This document shows, in pieces, positions 1 to 8,244 of a stretch of 64,000 nucleotides of DNA. The notes under the pieces were generated by a model. It worked only from the letters and a program-made list of their open reading frames with translations. It was not told the origin of the DNA and made no database searches. Positions within the stretch are counted from its first letter, which is position 1. Each line of letters begins with the position of its first letter. This DNA is from Deltaproteobacteria bacterium (GTDB lineage Bacteria; JADJOY01), in assembly GCA_016713535.1 (NCBI GenBank), contig JADJOY010000021.1:166021-230020 (forward strand), given 5' to 3'. The position numbers were made by a program, and so were the translations under genes.

Positions 1-507
1 GTTGTACCCAGGGTCCTTGCCGCAGGCGGCCCACACCAGGAACCCGAGCGGCTGGAGCTTCGCGTCGCGGGTGAGAACGTCGATCCAGTCTCGCGGCTCC
101 AAGCGGCCCGCCATCGCCAGGACTTTGTTCGTGGCGAGATCGAACGGATGCAGGGCGAGGCCGAGTAGCTCGTCCTCGATGAGCGGGAAGAAACGAAAGG
201 CACTGTGCCGCACCCACTGCATCAGCGAGCGATCCGTTCCTCGAGCGACGAGCGCCTCGACGAACGATGGGGCCAGACGTATCACCTCGAGGGTGTACCC
301 GAGGCCGCGCAGCGCCTCGCCGTCGGCCTCCCAGGTCGCGGCGAGCGCCGTCTCCGAGTCGTGGAACAGGTCGATGTCGCGGGATCGGCGAGGTGCAGCG
401 AGTAACTCGTTGAGCGCCACGCCGCCGGCGACGTAGCTCTCGCCGCGTCTGCGCCGCTGGTCGGCCAGGCTCCTCAGGATCCCGGACTGGAAGGGCGTGA
501 CAGCCAT
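1..507 (-). CDS. Nucleotidyltransferase-like protein (partial, 3' end outside window)
   Basis: Reading the minus strand from ATG at 507 gives 169 codons open to the window edge, so the C-terminus is missing. The protein starts MAVTPFQSGILRSLADQ and has a conserved VAGGVALNELLA...SRDIDLFHD block near residues 26-50. That glycine-rich turn followed by a DID acidic pair is typical of the AbiEii/MNT-like nucleotidyltransferase superfamily. A later stretch (FDLATNKVLAMAGRLEPRDWIDV, about residues 128-150) matches the second conserved region of such 'nucleotidyl transferase AbiEii/AbiGii toxin' proteins. Its start overlaps the 3' end of a 74-aa gene by 34 bases, so the two are probably co-translated. 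A toxin-antitoxin-like or defence role is inference. Confidence 0.75.
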   Translation of the reverse strand, partial: MAVTPFQSGILRSLADQRRRRGESYVAGGVALNELLAAPRRSRDIDLFHDSETALAATWEADGEALRGLGYTLEVIRLAPSFVEALVARGTDRSLMQWVRHSAFRFFPLIEDELLGLALHPFDLATNKVLAMAGRLEPRDWIDVLTRDAKLQPLGFLVWAACGKDPGYN

Positions 508-698
508 CGTCGCAGCTCCTCGGCACGCTCGAACGCCGCCCGGTCCCCGTATCGCTCGATGAGATCGAGGGCTCGGATGGCTTCATCGAGGTCGGTCGGA
601 ACGAACCGCGGATCCAGGAACCACAGGCAGCGATCCCGATACTCGTCCACCAGCCGAGCGACTTCGGCCAGCGCGTCGATGGGGATCGGGACGGTCAT
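474..698 (-). CDS. Small acidic protein paired with nucleotidyltransferase
   Basis: A 74-aa protein from ATG at 698 (MTVPIPIDALAEVARLVDEY...). It is mostly predicted helix, with a DLIERYGDRAAFERAEELRRWL tail. I do not recognise a named family. Its stop lies inside the next gene, a nucleotidyltransferase (overlap 34 bases), and this tight small-protein-first arrangement is usual for toxin-antitoxin-like pairs. The pair is divergent from the SWIM gene at 795. A longer open frame extends upstream to 1424 but runs antisense through the SWIM gene and has no protein-like character, so I use the ATG at 698. Confidence 0.6.
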   Translation of the reverse strand: MTVPIPIDALAEVARLVDEYRDRCLWFLDPRFVPTDLDEAIRALDLIERYGDRAAFERAEELRRWLSRPSSPGS

Positions 699-794
699 CG
701 GATCTCCGGATGCCCCAAGCAAGCTTCGACGTGCACGCGGGCTTGCGGCCAACCAGCGTCGGCAGGCTAGTCGCCGAGCGGGCGGCCTCGCAAG

Positions 795-1286
795 GTGATC
801 CGGCGATGCCTGTGGCCCACGACGATTCCGCGCCGGAGTGGACGTGAGCTCGCTGTCGTAGCGATCCCTCGGCCCCGCCTCGACCTCGCGATCGACCAAG
901 ACTCGGCCGGCGCATGCGATGGCTGCGGCGGACTCTCGTTGATCACGGCTGCCCTGCTCGAGCGGTTCCTGGCTGGCGCGCGCGGACCTGCGCTTCGCGA
1001 CGGCCATCGCTACGCGCGCGAAGCCCGGGTGCTCGACTTCGTCGGCACTCCGGAAAGCACCTCGACGATCGTGCGAGGGCGGACGGGCGAGTTCGAGGTC
1101 GCGCTCTGGGTGGAAGGTGGCGAAATCGAATGCCGCTGCAACTGCCCCTCCCGGCGGGGCTCGTGCAAGCACGGCATCGCCGCGGCCCTGGTGCTCAAAC
1201 AGTGGGTCGAGCGAGACAGCAAGAAGCGCCGCCGGCGCGGATGGGGAAACCCGGGCAAGCCGGCGCACTCCGCGGGTGGGTCCTGA
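795..1286 (+). CDS. SWIM zinc-finger protein
   Basis: A 163-aa frame opened by GTG at 795; the true start could be further in, because the first 50 residues look poorly conserved. Residues about 112-145 contain a SWIM zinc finger of the form CxCx6CxH (CNCPSRRGSCKH) followed by GIAAALVLKQWV, the usual helix after the motif. SWIM domains bind DNA or protein and in bacteria often sit beside SNF2 helicases. That is the case here: the stop overlaps a GTG start of the helicase gene by 11 bases. The helicase carries its own SWIM motif, so the pair supplies two SWIM domains. Confidence 0.7.
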   Translation: MIRRCLWPTTIPRRSGRELAVVAIPRPRLDLAIDQDSAGACDGCGGLSLITAALLERFLAGARGPALRDGHRYAREARVLDFVGTPESTSTIVRGRTGEFEVALWVEGGEIECRCNCPSRRGSCKHGIAAALVLKQWVERDSKKRRRRGWGNPGKPAHSAGGS

Positions 1287-3648
1287 CGGTGACGGCGCAG
1301 CGCAGATCCACCCGAAGGCCGGTCCGGGTCGCGCACCGAGTGCGACGCCGGATGCAGACGAAGCTCGGGCGCGCGCGATCGAGGAACGAGTTGCCGCGGC
1401 GCGGCGCGAGAAGCTCGCGATCACCCCCGACGTCCCGCCCTACCTGCGCGTCGAGGGCGCCTCGGGTTTCTCGTACCGGGTGCGGCTACGGGGCGTAGCA
1501 GCATCTCGCCTGCATTCCTGCGAGTGTCCGGACTTCGAGGCGAATCGGCTCCACACCTGCAAGCACGTCGAGCGGGTGCGCGCCCATCTCGGGTCGAAGC
1601 GCACGAGGCTTCCAGCGCCGCACGTGACCGCGGCCGAGCGTGGGGCCGTCTATCTCCACTTCGGCGAGATCGTGGAGCCGTGCCTGTGGGGCGTTCCGCG
1701 CGGCCCCGGCTCGCGCCGCGTGACCTCTGCGTTCGACGAGTGGGGTCGGTCGCGCCTGCCGATGGCGTGTGACGAGAGCGAGCTGCGCTCGCGGCTCGAG
1801 TCGTTCGAACCGTGGGTCGACCCGGACGCGAAGGCGTGGGTGGACCGCCGCCTGGCGCGCGCCCCCGAGCTCCCGCGGCGCGACTTTGCTCAGCTCGTCG
1901 GCGACTTGCATCGCCAGCCGTACCCGTACCAGTGGGTTGGGGCACGTTTTCTGGCTGAGCGGGGCCGCGCGCTGCTGGCCGACGAGATGGGGCTCGGGAA
2001 GACGGTTCAGGCGATCCTCGCCGCAGCGGCCCTGCGTCGCGCCACGCGGCCCGCCCGAGCGGTCACGGTCGTCTGTCCGGTGAGCCTTCGCGGCGGGTGG
2101 CGGGACGAGATCCGCGCCTGGCTCGGCGACGAGGCGGTGATGCTCGAGGGACCGACGCCAGCGCGTGCCGAGCGCATCGCCGCGCGCCCATCGTGGCTCA
2201 TCACCCACTTCGAGCAGGTACTGAAGGACCACCGCCACCACGCGGCTCGTCCGCCCGATCTGCTCATCATCGACGAGGCGCAGCGCGCCAAGGGCCTGGC
2301 GACGCGGACGGCACGGGTGCTCGAGGCGATCGACGCGCCCTACGTGTTCGCGCTCACCGGCACGCCGCTCGAGAACCGACTCGAGGAGGCCTACGCCATC
2401 GCGCAGCTCATCGATCAGCGCCTGCTGCCGCCGCTCTGGCAGTTCGACCGCGACCATTTCGTGCGCGACGAGAGCGGCCGGCGCGTCGTCTTCTACCGGA
2501 ATCTCGACACCTTGCGGTCGCGACTGAGCCCGGCGTTCCTGCGTCGTCGCAAGGAAGACGTGTCGCTCGAGCTGCCGCCGCGGGTGCGCTCGGTCGTCAA
2601 GGTGCCGATGCACCCCGCGGTGCTCGACACCTACGACGACGTGATGCACAGCGTGGCGCGGATCGCGAGCAAGAAGGTGATCCTGCCCGCCGACCTCGAG
2701 CGAATGCAGCGTCTCTTGGTGATCGCGCGGCGTCGCTGCGACGGGCCGCACATGCTCGGGATGGAGATCGACGCACGCACCGTGCCCAAGCTCACCGAGC
2801 TCGAGCAGGCGCTGCGTGACCTCTGTCTCGGGGAACGGCGGAAGGCCGTCGTGTTCAGCGAGTGGACGGACATGACGCTCGCCGTCGAGGCGCTCTGCGA
2901 TCGGCTACGGATCCCGGCCATTCACCTGCACGGCAACGTTCCGGTGGCGCGGCGGCCCGAGCTGATCCGAGACTTCACCGAGCGCAGAGGCCCGGCGGTG
3001 TTCGTGAGCACCGACGCCGGCGGCGTCGGTCTCAACCTGCAAGCCGCGGACGTGGTCATCAATCTGGATCTTCCGTGGAACCCGGCGCGTCTCGAACAGC
3101 GCATCGCTCGGGCACACCGCATCGGATCGAAGCGCACGGTGCAGGAGATCCTCTTCGTCGCGCAGAACGTGGTCGAGGAGCGGATCCTCGAGCTCCACGC
3201 CACGAAGCGCGACGTGCTCGAGAACGTGTGGGCCAGCGGTGGGGAAGACCAGATCGCCGCGCCCGGCGGAAGCGGAGCCTTCCGCCAGATGGTCGCGGCA
3301 CTCCTCGACACGAGAGGTCCGGTCGCCGCGCCGGAACCGGTGGACGCGCTCGGCCCCGGCGACCTTGCCCCTCACGAGCACGCCGTCGGTGGTGCGGGGG
3401 ACGTGATCGACGCCGGCGCTGGTCCGGCTCCGTCGGTGGAGGCCAGCGCCGAATCGGCGCCCCCGCAGACGTCGCCAGCTCCCGCGCTCGCCGCGGTGCC
3501 CGACGCCGATCGTGCCGGCGAGGCCGTCGTGGTCGATCCGGGTGCAGTGGCCGCGGCGATCGCTGCCGTGGCGCCGACGCTTCCAGTCGCTCATCGTCGG
3601 TCGCTCGCGACCGTGTTCCGTGCGCTCGCCGATGCCCTCGATGGCTGA
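1276..3648 (+). CDS. SWIM-domain SNF2 family helicase
   Basis: About 790 aa from a GTG that overlaps the upstream stop; an ATG at 1117 would extend the frame into non-conserved sequence. A SWIM motif (CECPDF...TCKH, CxCx10CxH) lies at residues 82-97. Then come the SNF2 helicase motifs: I DEMGLGKT (about 236-243), II IIDEAQ (DEAQ rather than DEAH), III LTGTPLENR, and V-VI STDAGGVGLNLQAADVV...QRIARAHRIGS. The last 130 residues are Ala/Pro-rich and probably disordered. SNF2 enzymes are ATP-driven double-stranded DNA translocases. Bacterial SWIM-SNF2 proteins are widespread and of unclear function; some SNF2 proteins belong to defence systems. The gene lies just upstream of a MntA/HepT pair. Confidence 0.9.
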   Translation: MGPDGDGAAQIHPKAGPGRAPSATPDADEARARAIEERVAAARREKLAITPDVPPYLRVEGASGFSYRVRLRGVAASRLHSCECPDFEANRLHTCKHVERVRAHLGSKRTRLPAPHVTAAERGAVYLHFGEIVEPCLWGVPRGPGSRRVTSAFDEWGRSRLPMACDESELRSRLESFEPWVDPDAKAWVDRRLARAPELPRRDFAQLVGDLHRQPYPYQWVGARFLAERGRALLADEMGLGKTVQAILAAAALRRATRPARAVTVVCPVSLRGGWRDEIRAWLGDEAVMLEGPTPARAERIAARPSWLITHFEQVLKDHRHHAARPPDLLIIDEAQRAKGLATRTARVLEAIDAPYVFALTGTPLENRLEEAYAIAQLIDQRLLPPLWQFDRDHFVRDESGRRVVFYRNLDTLRSRLSPAFLRRRKEDVSLELPPRVRSVVKVPMHPAVLDTYDDVMHSVARIASKKVILPADLERMQRLLVIARRRCDGPHMLGMEIDARTVPKLTELEQALRDLCLGERRKAVVFSEWTDMTLAVEALCDRLRIPAIHLHGNVPVARRPELIRDFTERRGPAVFVSTDAGGVGLNLQAADVVINLDLPWNPARLEQRIARAHRIGSKRTVQEILFVAQNVVEERILELHATKRDVLENVWASGGEDQIAAPGGSGAFRQMVAALLDTRGPVAAPEPVDALGPGDLAPHEHAVGGAGDVIDAGAGPAPSVEASAESAPPQTSPAPALAAVPDADRAGEAVVVDPGAVAAAIAAVAPTLPVAHRRSLATVFRALADALDG

Positions 3649-3758
3649 GAGCACCGATTGCCTCGACCGACCGCGGAGGGGCGCTCGCGGTGATCCGGAT
3701 CCCTCGGAACCCGAAGGATGGGTTCCGCTCGGGCGAGCGGGCAGGCTAGGATCGGGAC

Positions 3759-4181
3759 GTGGACCTTGCGGCTATCGAAGGGGCGTTGCGCTCGGTGCTC
3801 GAACGGCGTGCGGACGTGCGTTTCGCATACCTCTTCGGATCGACCGTGACCCGCGATCCGGCGACGGCGCGGGACGTGGACGTAGCGGTCTCGTTCACCG
3901 TCTCGCCGTCGCTCTTCGCCGTGGGTGAGCTGGCCACGTCCCTCGAGGGAGTGCTCGGGCGCGAGGTGGACGTGGTGGACCTCGACGACGCGACGACGCT
4001 GCTGCGGTGGGAGGTCGTCAGGAGCGGCCGGGTGCTCATGGCGCCCGACCCACGCGCCCTGGCCGAGTTCAGGGCGAGGGTTCCCCTCGAGTACCTGGAG
4101 CTCAAGCCTCATCTGGAGCGTCAGGCCGCCGGGCTCCGGCGGGTCCTGCGCGAGCGTGCATGGTCCGTCTCGACCTCGTGA
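3759..4181 (+). CDS. mntA: MntA-type nucleotidyltransferase (type VII antitoxin)
   Basis: A 140-aa minimal nucleotidyltransferase. The catalytic signature GSX10DXD is present (G27 S28, D39 and D41 in YLFGSTVTRDPATARDVDVA), with a later acidic DVVDLDD strand. In the characterised HepT/MntA system, MntA polyadenylylates and so silences the HEPN RNase partner. Here the stop overlaps the start of a HEPN gene by 22 bases, the standard arrangement. Family assignment is secure from the motif and partner; activity is inferred. Confidence 0.9.
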   Translation: MDLAAIEGALRSVLERRADVRFAYLFGSTVTRDPATARDVDVAVSFTVSPSLFAVGELATSLEGVLGREVDVVDLDDATTLLRWEVVRSGRVLMAPDPRALAEFRARVPLEYLELKPHLERQAAGLRRVLRERAWSVSTS

Positions 4182-4588
4182 GAGACAAGATCCGTCGCAT
4201 CCGCGAAGTGACGGATGCGCTGCGGCGACGCATTCCGGACCGACCAGAAGACGTGGCTTCCGACGAGGACCTCCGCGACCTCATCGCCTTTCGCTTCTAC
4301 CTGGGGATCCAGCTCGCGATCGACCTCGCATCACACGTGATCGCGGACGAGGGTTGGGGCCCGGCGCCGGACCTGCGAGCCCACTTCCAGATCCTGGCTC
4401 GACGAGGGGTGATCGATGCCCAGGTCGCCCAATCGCTCGGGGCGGGCGTCAAGATTCGAAACCTCGTGGGTCACGCTTACGGTGCCCTCGACCCCGTGAA
4501 GCTCCACGCCGCGGCGCGGGTGCTCCCCGGCCTTCTCGAACGTTATTGCGCCGGGGTTCTGGCGCTGGCGGAACGAAGCGGCGTTTGA
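4160..4588 (+). CDS. hepT: HepT-like HEPN ribonuclease toxin
   Basis: A 142-aa DUF86/HepT-like HEPN protein, starting at an ATG inside the end of mntA. The HEPN active-site motif RX4HXY is intact as R100-NLVG-H105-A-Y107. In the known system the tyrosine of this motif is the residue adenylylated by MntA. HEPN proteins of this class cleave RNA and arrest growth or provide anti-phage defence. All required residues are visible, so the pair looks functional. It is the downstream gene of the SWIM-SNF2/mntA cluster. Confidence 0.9.
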   Translation: MVRLDLVRDKIRRIREVTDALRRRIPDRPEDVASDEDLRDLIAFRFYLGIQLAIDLASHVIADEGWGPAPDLRAHFQILARRGVIDAQVAQSLGAGVKIRNLVGHAYGALDPVKLHAAARVLPGLLERYCAGVLALAERSGV

Positions 4589-4979
4589 CGATTCCGCCGT
4601 CGATCGACGTGCGCCCCTGCGGCTCGCGGCGCGTGATCCGACGGTTGAACGCTGTCTCGGCGACGGGCGGGGCCGAGAGCAATGGGGAGAGCACGAACGC
4701 GTCGAGCGGCTCACCGCCGATCAACGTGACGTGCTGCCGACGACCCGCGATTCGTGCGCTCGAGCCAAACGTGCTGGGGACAGGCGCGGTTCGTCAGTCA
4801 GAAAAATCCGGCGGGCTGTTGAATGGCGAATCGGGCGGCTTTCCGCGATCCGCGTCCGGCTCGAAGGCCACCTGGCCGAAGCCCGTGCCGAATTCGGTGG
4901 AAGGCTGGGTGGAACCGCCGAGCGCCGAGGCGAGACCGCGGAGGAAACACGCGATCGCTGGCCTTCCTGCGTTCGAATC
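4589..4979. other. Intergenic region without a clear gene
   Basis: About 390 bases between hepT and tRNA-Met. Open frames here have no protein-like composition, and part of one merely reads through the tRNA. I see no terminator with a U-tract and no repeat. Confidence 0.4.
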
Positions 4980-5056
4980 TGGTGGCGGGGGAGGGACTCG
5001 AACCCTCGACCTACGGCTTATGAGACCGTCGCTCTAACCACCTGAGCTACCCCGCC
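4980..5056 (-). tRNA. tRNA-Met (CAU anticodon)
   Basis: On the minus strand a full 77-nt cloverleaf is visible. The acceptor is GGCGGGG paired with CCCCGCC, the D-arm GCTC/GAGC, the anticodon stem ACGGT/GCCGT with loop CTCATAA (anticodon CAT), and the T-arm GAGGG-TTCGAGT-CCCTC. The CCA end is encoded. The sequence resembles elongator tRNA-Met rather than initiator; a CAT-anticodon tRNA-Ile2 is the alternative. Confidence 0.93.
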
Positions 5057-5068
5057 GGGTGAAACGGC

Positions 5069-7006
5069 TTATTGTGCGGATCTGGCCGCGTCCGTCAACG
5101 GCGCGCTCGACGAAAATCCGGGGCTGGCCACCCCGGCGGCCGAGCCTGCGCTCGCGCCGGCGCCGGGGGTGCCGGGGAAGACCACGATGCGGCCCGCGGC
5201 GCTCGAGAACGAGAACGTCCCGCCCTCGGAGTCGACGACGCCCACCACCAGGTCGGGTACGCGGTCGCCGGTGACGTCGGCGACACGGATGTCGCGCAGC
5301 GAGCCCTCGCCGATCGCCTCCGGGCCCATGCCGAAGGGCAGCGGGATCGGCGCAAAGCTCTGACCGGCCCAGCGCAGCGCGGTCACGGTGACGTCGCGGC
5401 CCACGTTCAGGTTGGGAAGCACGTTGCCGAGCGGCGACTCGATCTCGGTCACCAGGACGAGCGGGCTGGCCCCGCGCTCGACCACCTCGATGCGGTCGCG
5501 CAGGAACACCCGCGGCAGCGAGCCGGTGGTCGACTGGTAGTGCTCGCCGGTCTCGAAGGACACGTCGTAGCCGCCGTAGTGGGCGGGTGCCGTGGCGATG
5601 GCGCGGCCGCCGGCCACCAGGCGCAGGCGCGCGTCGCCGTCGATCGTCAGCGTGGCGTCGCCGCCCGCCGGCCCGGGCAGGCCGAGCGCCAGCGCGCCGA
5701 CGTTGGCGTCGCCGGGCAGATCGAGCTCGCGGCCGAGGAAGACGCCGGAGCTGCGCATCTCGACGGCGCGGATCGGGCCGTAGAGTCGTCCCGGGATGGG
5801 GAAGTCCTGCGCGAAGAGCACGCGCGTCCCGGCGCTCGTGGACGCGGCGCGGATCGCGAAGGGTACCTCGTCGCCGATCGCGGCCACCTTGCGGCCGTCC
5901 TCGAGCACCTTCCAGATCCGCGACCGCCAGCCGCCGTTGCGGCGTCCTGCGATGGCGATCTCGTCGATGCCGTCGCCGTCCACGTCGGCGCAGTCGGCGG
6001 CCACGAACGTCTCCAGCGTGCGCGACTCGATCCGGGTCCGGGTGTCCGGCAGGCTCGTGCCTTCGCCGACCAGGATCCGCGCCGAGCCGTCGTCGATCAC
6101 CACGAAGCCGATCGGCGCCGTGGGGCCGAAGCGGCACACGTCGAAGTCGCGCACCGCCATGTCGAGCGTGAAGCCGGCGCTCGGCGGTAGCTGCGGGGCC
6201 GCGGCGGCGGCGAGCGGCAGTGGCGGCTCGATGCGTGGCGCGGTGTTGAGGACGACGGGCTCGGGGAGGTCGGGCTGGACGTGGATCGTGGGCGGCGCTG
6301 GTGTCGGCACCGCCGCGGTCGTGGCGGCCGCCGCGGTTCCGGCCGCCGCGCCCGCGGCGGCACCGATCACCACGCCGCCGCTCGTCGCCGCGGACGAGCG
6401 CGGCTCGGTCGCGGCCGCCGGAGCGGTCGAGCTCATCGCCGGCGCTGGCGCGCTCGCAGCAGCTGCGCTCGCGCTCGGCGCCACCTGGCCGCCGCGCTCG
6501 GGGAGGTCGCGCGCCGCGCGCGCCGCCTCGCCGAGGATCTCGGGGAGGAAGCCGCGCAGCCCCGCCACGTCGGGCTGCGCGAGCGAGCTGCGCCACACGC
6601 GGGCACCGCTCTCGCCGTCCTGGATCTCGAGCGAGAGCCGCACCCAGTCGCTGGCCGGGTCGCGCTCGAGCCGCGAGCCGAGGACGCCGTCGGCGCCCGC
6701 GGTCACGGCCGCGCCGCGGATCGCGTCCACCGAAGCGAGCGCGGTCGGCGCACCCTTGGCCGCCGCCACCACGCGCACGCCGGCGCTCTTGAGCTGGGCC
6801 TCGATCGCGGTGCGGAGGCTGGCCGCGGTGGAGGCGGGGACGGTCTCGTCCGTCGCGATCGGCAGCACCAGCAGCGCCGGGGTCTTGCCCGCCGCGTGCG
6901 CCGCGGGCGCGCCCGCCGTCGCCGTGAGGAGTGCGAGCGCCGCCGCCGTCGCCATGACGGTGGCGCGGCCTCGCTCGAGCCCGGTCCGAAGTCTCATTCG
7001 CAACAT
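5069..7006 (-). CDS. Secreted FG-GAP/VCBS-like repeat protein
   Basis: A 645-aa protein with an N-terminal signal peptide (hydrophobic ATVMATAAALALLTATAGAPAAHA). Residues about 40-180 resemble a TolB-N/CsgG-like periplasmic fold (LLVLPIATDETVPASTAASLRTAIEAQL). This is followed by a low-complexity Ala/Pro linker and a C-terminal half with FG-GAP calcium-binding signatures, DVDGDGIDEIAIAG and DVTGDRVPDLVVGV. Such proteins form beta-propeller-like surface or periplasmic structures. The start overlaps the end of the upstream HD-domain gene by 13 bases, so they are probably one transcript. No catalytic residues are recognisable; the role is unknown. Confidence 0.75.
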   Translation of the reverse strand: MLRMRLRTGLERGRATVMATAAALALLTATAGAPAAHAAGKTPALLVLPIATDETVPASTAASLRTAIEAQLKSAGVRVVAAAKGAPTALASVDAIRGAAVTAGADGVLGSRLERDPASDWVRLSLEIQDGESGARVWRSSLAQPDVAGLRGFLPEILGEAARAARDLPERGGQVAPSASAAAASAPAPAMSSTAPAAATEPRSSAATSGGVVIGAAAGAAAGTAAAATTAAVPTPAPPTIHVQPDLPEPVVLNTAPRIEPPLPLAAAAAPQLPPSAGFTLDMAVRDFDVCRFGPTAPIGFVVIDDGSARILVGEGTSLPDTRTRIESRTLETFVAADCADVDGDGIDEIAIAGRRNGGWRSRIWKVLEDGRKVAAIGDEVPFAIRAASTSAGTRVLFAQDFPIPGRLYGPIRAVEMRSSGVFLGRELDLPGDANVGALALGLPGPAGGDATLTIDGDARLRLVAGGRAIATAPAHYGGYDVSFETGEHYQSTTGSLPRVFLRDRIEVVERGASPLVLVTEIESPLGNVLPNLNVGRDVTVTALRWAGQSFAPIPLPFGMGPEAIGEGSLRDIRVADVTGDRVPDLVVGVVDSEGGTFSFSSAAGRIVVFPGTPGAGASAGSAAGVASPGFSSSAPLTDAARSAQ

Positions 7007-7983
7007 GGGTCGCTCGTGGATTCGAGGGCGAGCGCCAAGAGCGCGTCGCGGTTGTTGAGGTCGGGGTTCTCGATCACCTGCGCGAGGAGCCGCTTGAGCG
7101 TGATGCCGAGCTGCGGTCCCTCGGCGACGCCCGCTTCCATGAGGTCGTGGCCGTTCACCGCCAGGTCCCGTAGCCCGAACGGCTCCTTGCGCTCGAGCTC
7201 GCCGCGCACCCGCTTGCGGAACGTGATGATCGCTCCGATCCGGTCCGGGCGCGCGCCGCCGCGCTTGTCGGCGATCCGGAGGTCGAGGAGCTTGTAGGTC
7301 ATCTCGGGGCCACCGAGCTTCCGCGCGAAGCGCCGGATGGCCTTCTCCGAGAGCTCGATGTCGAGGTCGAACATGTGGTGGCGCACCAGCCGCGAGACGC
7401 GATCCGCGCTGATGTTGGCGCGCGCCGCGCCGTAGCTCTTGAGGCGCTTGCGGGTGAGGCGCTCACCCACGAACTGGTGGCCGTGGAAGGTGATGCGCCC
7501 GGTCGTCAGGTCGACGCCCTTGGTGTGCGGCTTGCCGACGTCGTGGAAGAGCGCCGCGAGCATGAGCTCCATGTCGCCCGGGGTGATCAGCGCCGAGTCG
7601 GCGCGTGCGGCATCCACGACACGCATGGTGTGCTCGAACGCGTCGCAGCCATGCGACTTGGCGGGCTGCTCGATGCCCACCATCCCCACCAGCTCGGGCG
7701 CGACCTCGTGCAGGACGCCGCGCTCGAGGAGACCGCGCAACGCCTCCGACGGGCGCGGCTGCGACAGCACGCGACGCAGGTCGTCGAAGAAGGTGGCGCC
7801 CGCGCGCGGGTCGATCTTGGGAGTGCGCACCCGCTCCGGCGCCGCCACCTCGGCCGCTCGCGTCTCGCTTGCGGCGCCGGGCGTGTGCGCGCCGTCGCAC
7901 GGGCCCCCGTGCGGCGGGTGAGGGGCGTGCTCGGCGGCGGGCGGAGCCTCGCTCGCGGCTGGCGCGGACGGATCGGGACGCAT
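6994..7983 (-). CDS. HD-domain protein related to tRNA nucleotidyltransferase/poly(A) polymerase C-termini
   Basis: A 329-aa protein from ATG at 7983; upstream in-frame sequence is not protein-like. The first 70 residues are Ala/Pro-rich. The HD phosphohydrolase core follows: FEHTMRVVDAARA, then LMLAALFHDVGKPHTK (the HD pair) and RLVRHHMFD. The sequence resembles the HD region of bacterial CCA-adding enzymes and poly(A) polymerases (LLDLRIADKRGG, LGITLKRLLAQVIENPDLNNRDALLALA), but the nucleotidyltransferase head is absent. It may act as a stand-alone 2',3'-cyclic phosphodiesterase or phosphatase on RNA ends; that is inference. It is the first gene of a two-gene minus-strand unit. Confidence 0.75.
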   Translation of the reverse strand: MRPDPSAPAASEAPPAAEHAPHPPHGGPCDGAHTPGAASETRAAEVAAPERVRTPKIDPRAGATFFDDLRRVLSQPRPSEALRGLLERGVLHEVAPELVGMVGIEQPAKSHGCDAFEHTMRVVDAARADSALITPGDMELMLAALFHDVGKPHTKGVDLTTGRITFHGHQFVGERLTRKRLKSYGAARANISADRVSRLVRHHMFDLDIELSEKAIRRFARKLGGPEMTYKLLDLRIADKRGGARPDRIGAIITFRKRVRGELERKEPFGLRDLAVNGHDLMEAGVAEGPQLGITLKRLLAQVIENPDLNNRDALLALALESTSDPCCE

Positions 7984-8244
7984 CGGGCTCCTGCGATGCC
8001 TGGGCGGTTCGGGATCGAGCCGGAGAACGGAGTGGATCGGGAACCGGCAGCGGCGCCGCGGGTTCCTCGCCGGCGCTCCCGGTCTCGACGCGACCGCCGC
8101 AGGCAACGGCGCGGATTGGCTCGTGTTGTCGACGGGTTGTCGGACGGTTCGAGCGAGGGTATAGCATCGCCGTCGGGCACGTCCAGGGAGCCTGCCGGTT
8201 CCCCCCGCCAGCCCTGGACCCGCGCCGGCCGCCTCACTCTCCTC

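Noticed and set aside
1117-1275. ATG at 1117 as start of the SNF2 helicase
   Set aside because: It would overlap the SWIM gene by 170 bases with Ala/Ser/Arg-rich out-of-frame sequence; the GTG at 1276 gives a short overlap and begins near conserved sequence.
4823-5045. Plus-strand peptide containing GLEPSTYGL
   Set aside because: This is the translated complement of tRNA-Met, a common false gene call.
7375-8244. In-frame upstream extension of the VanZ-like gene
   Set aside because: It runs antisense through the HD gene and lacks hydrophobic or conserved sequence; the GTG at 8245 fits better.
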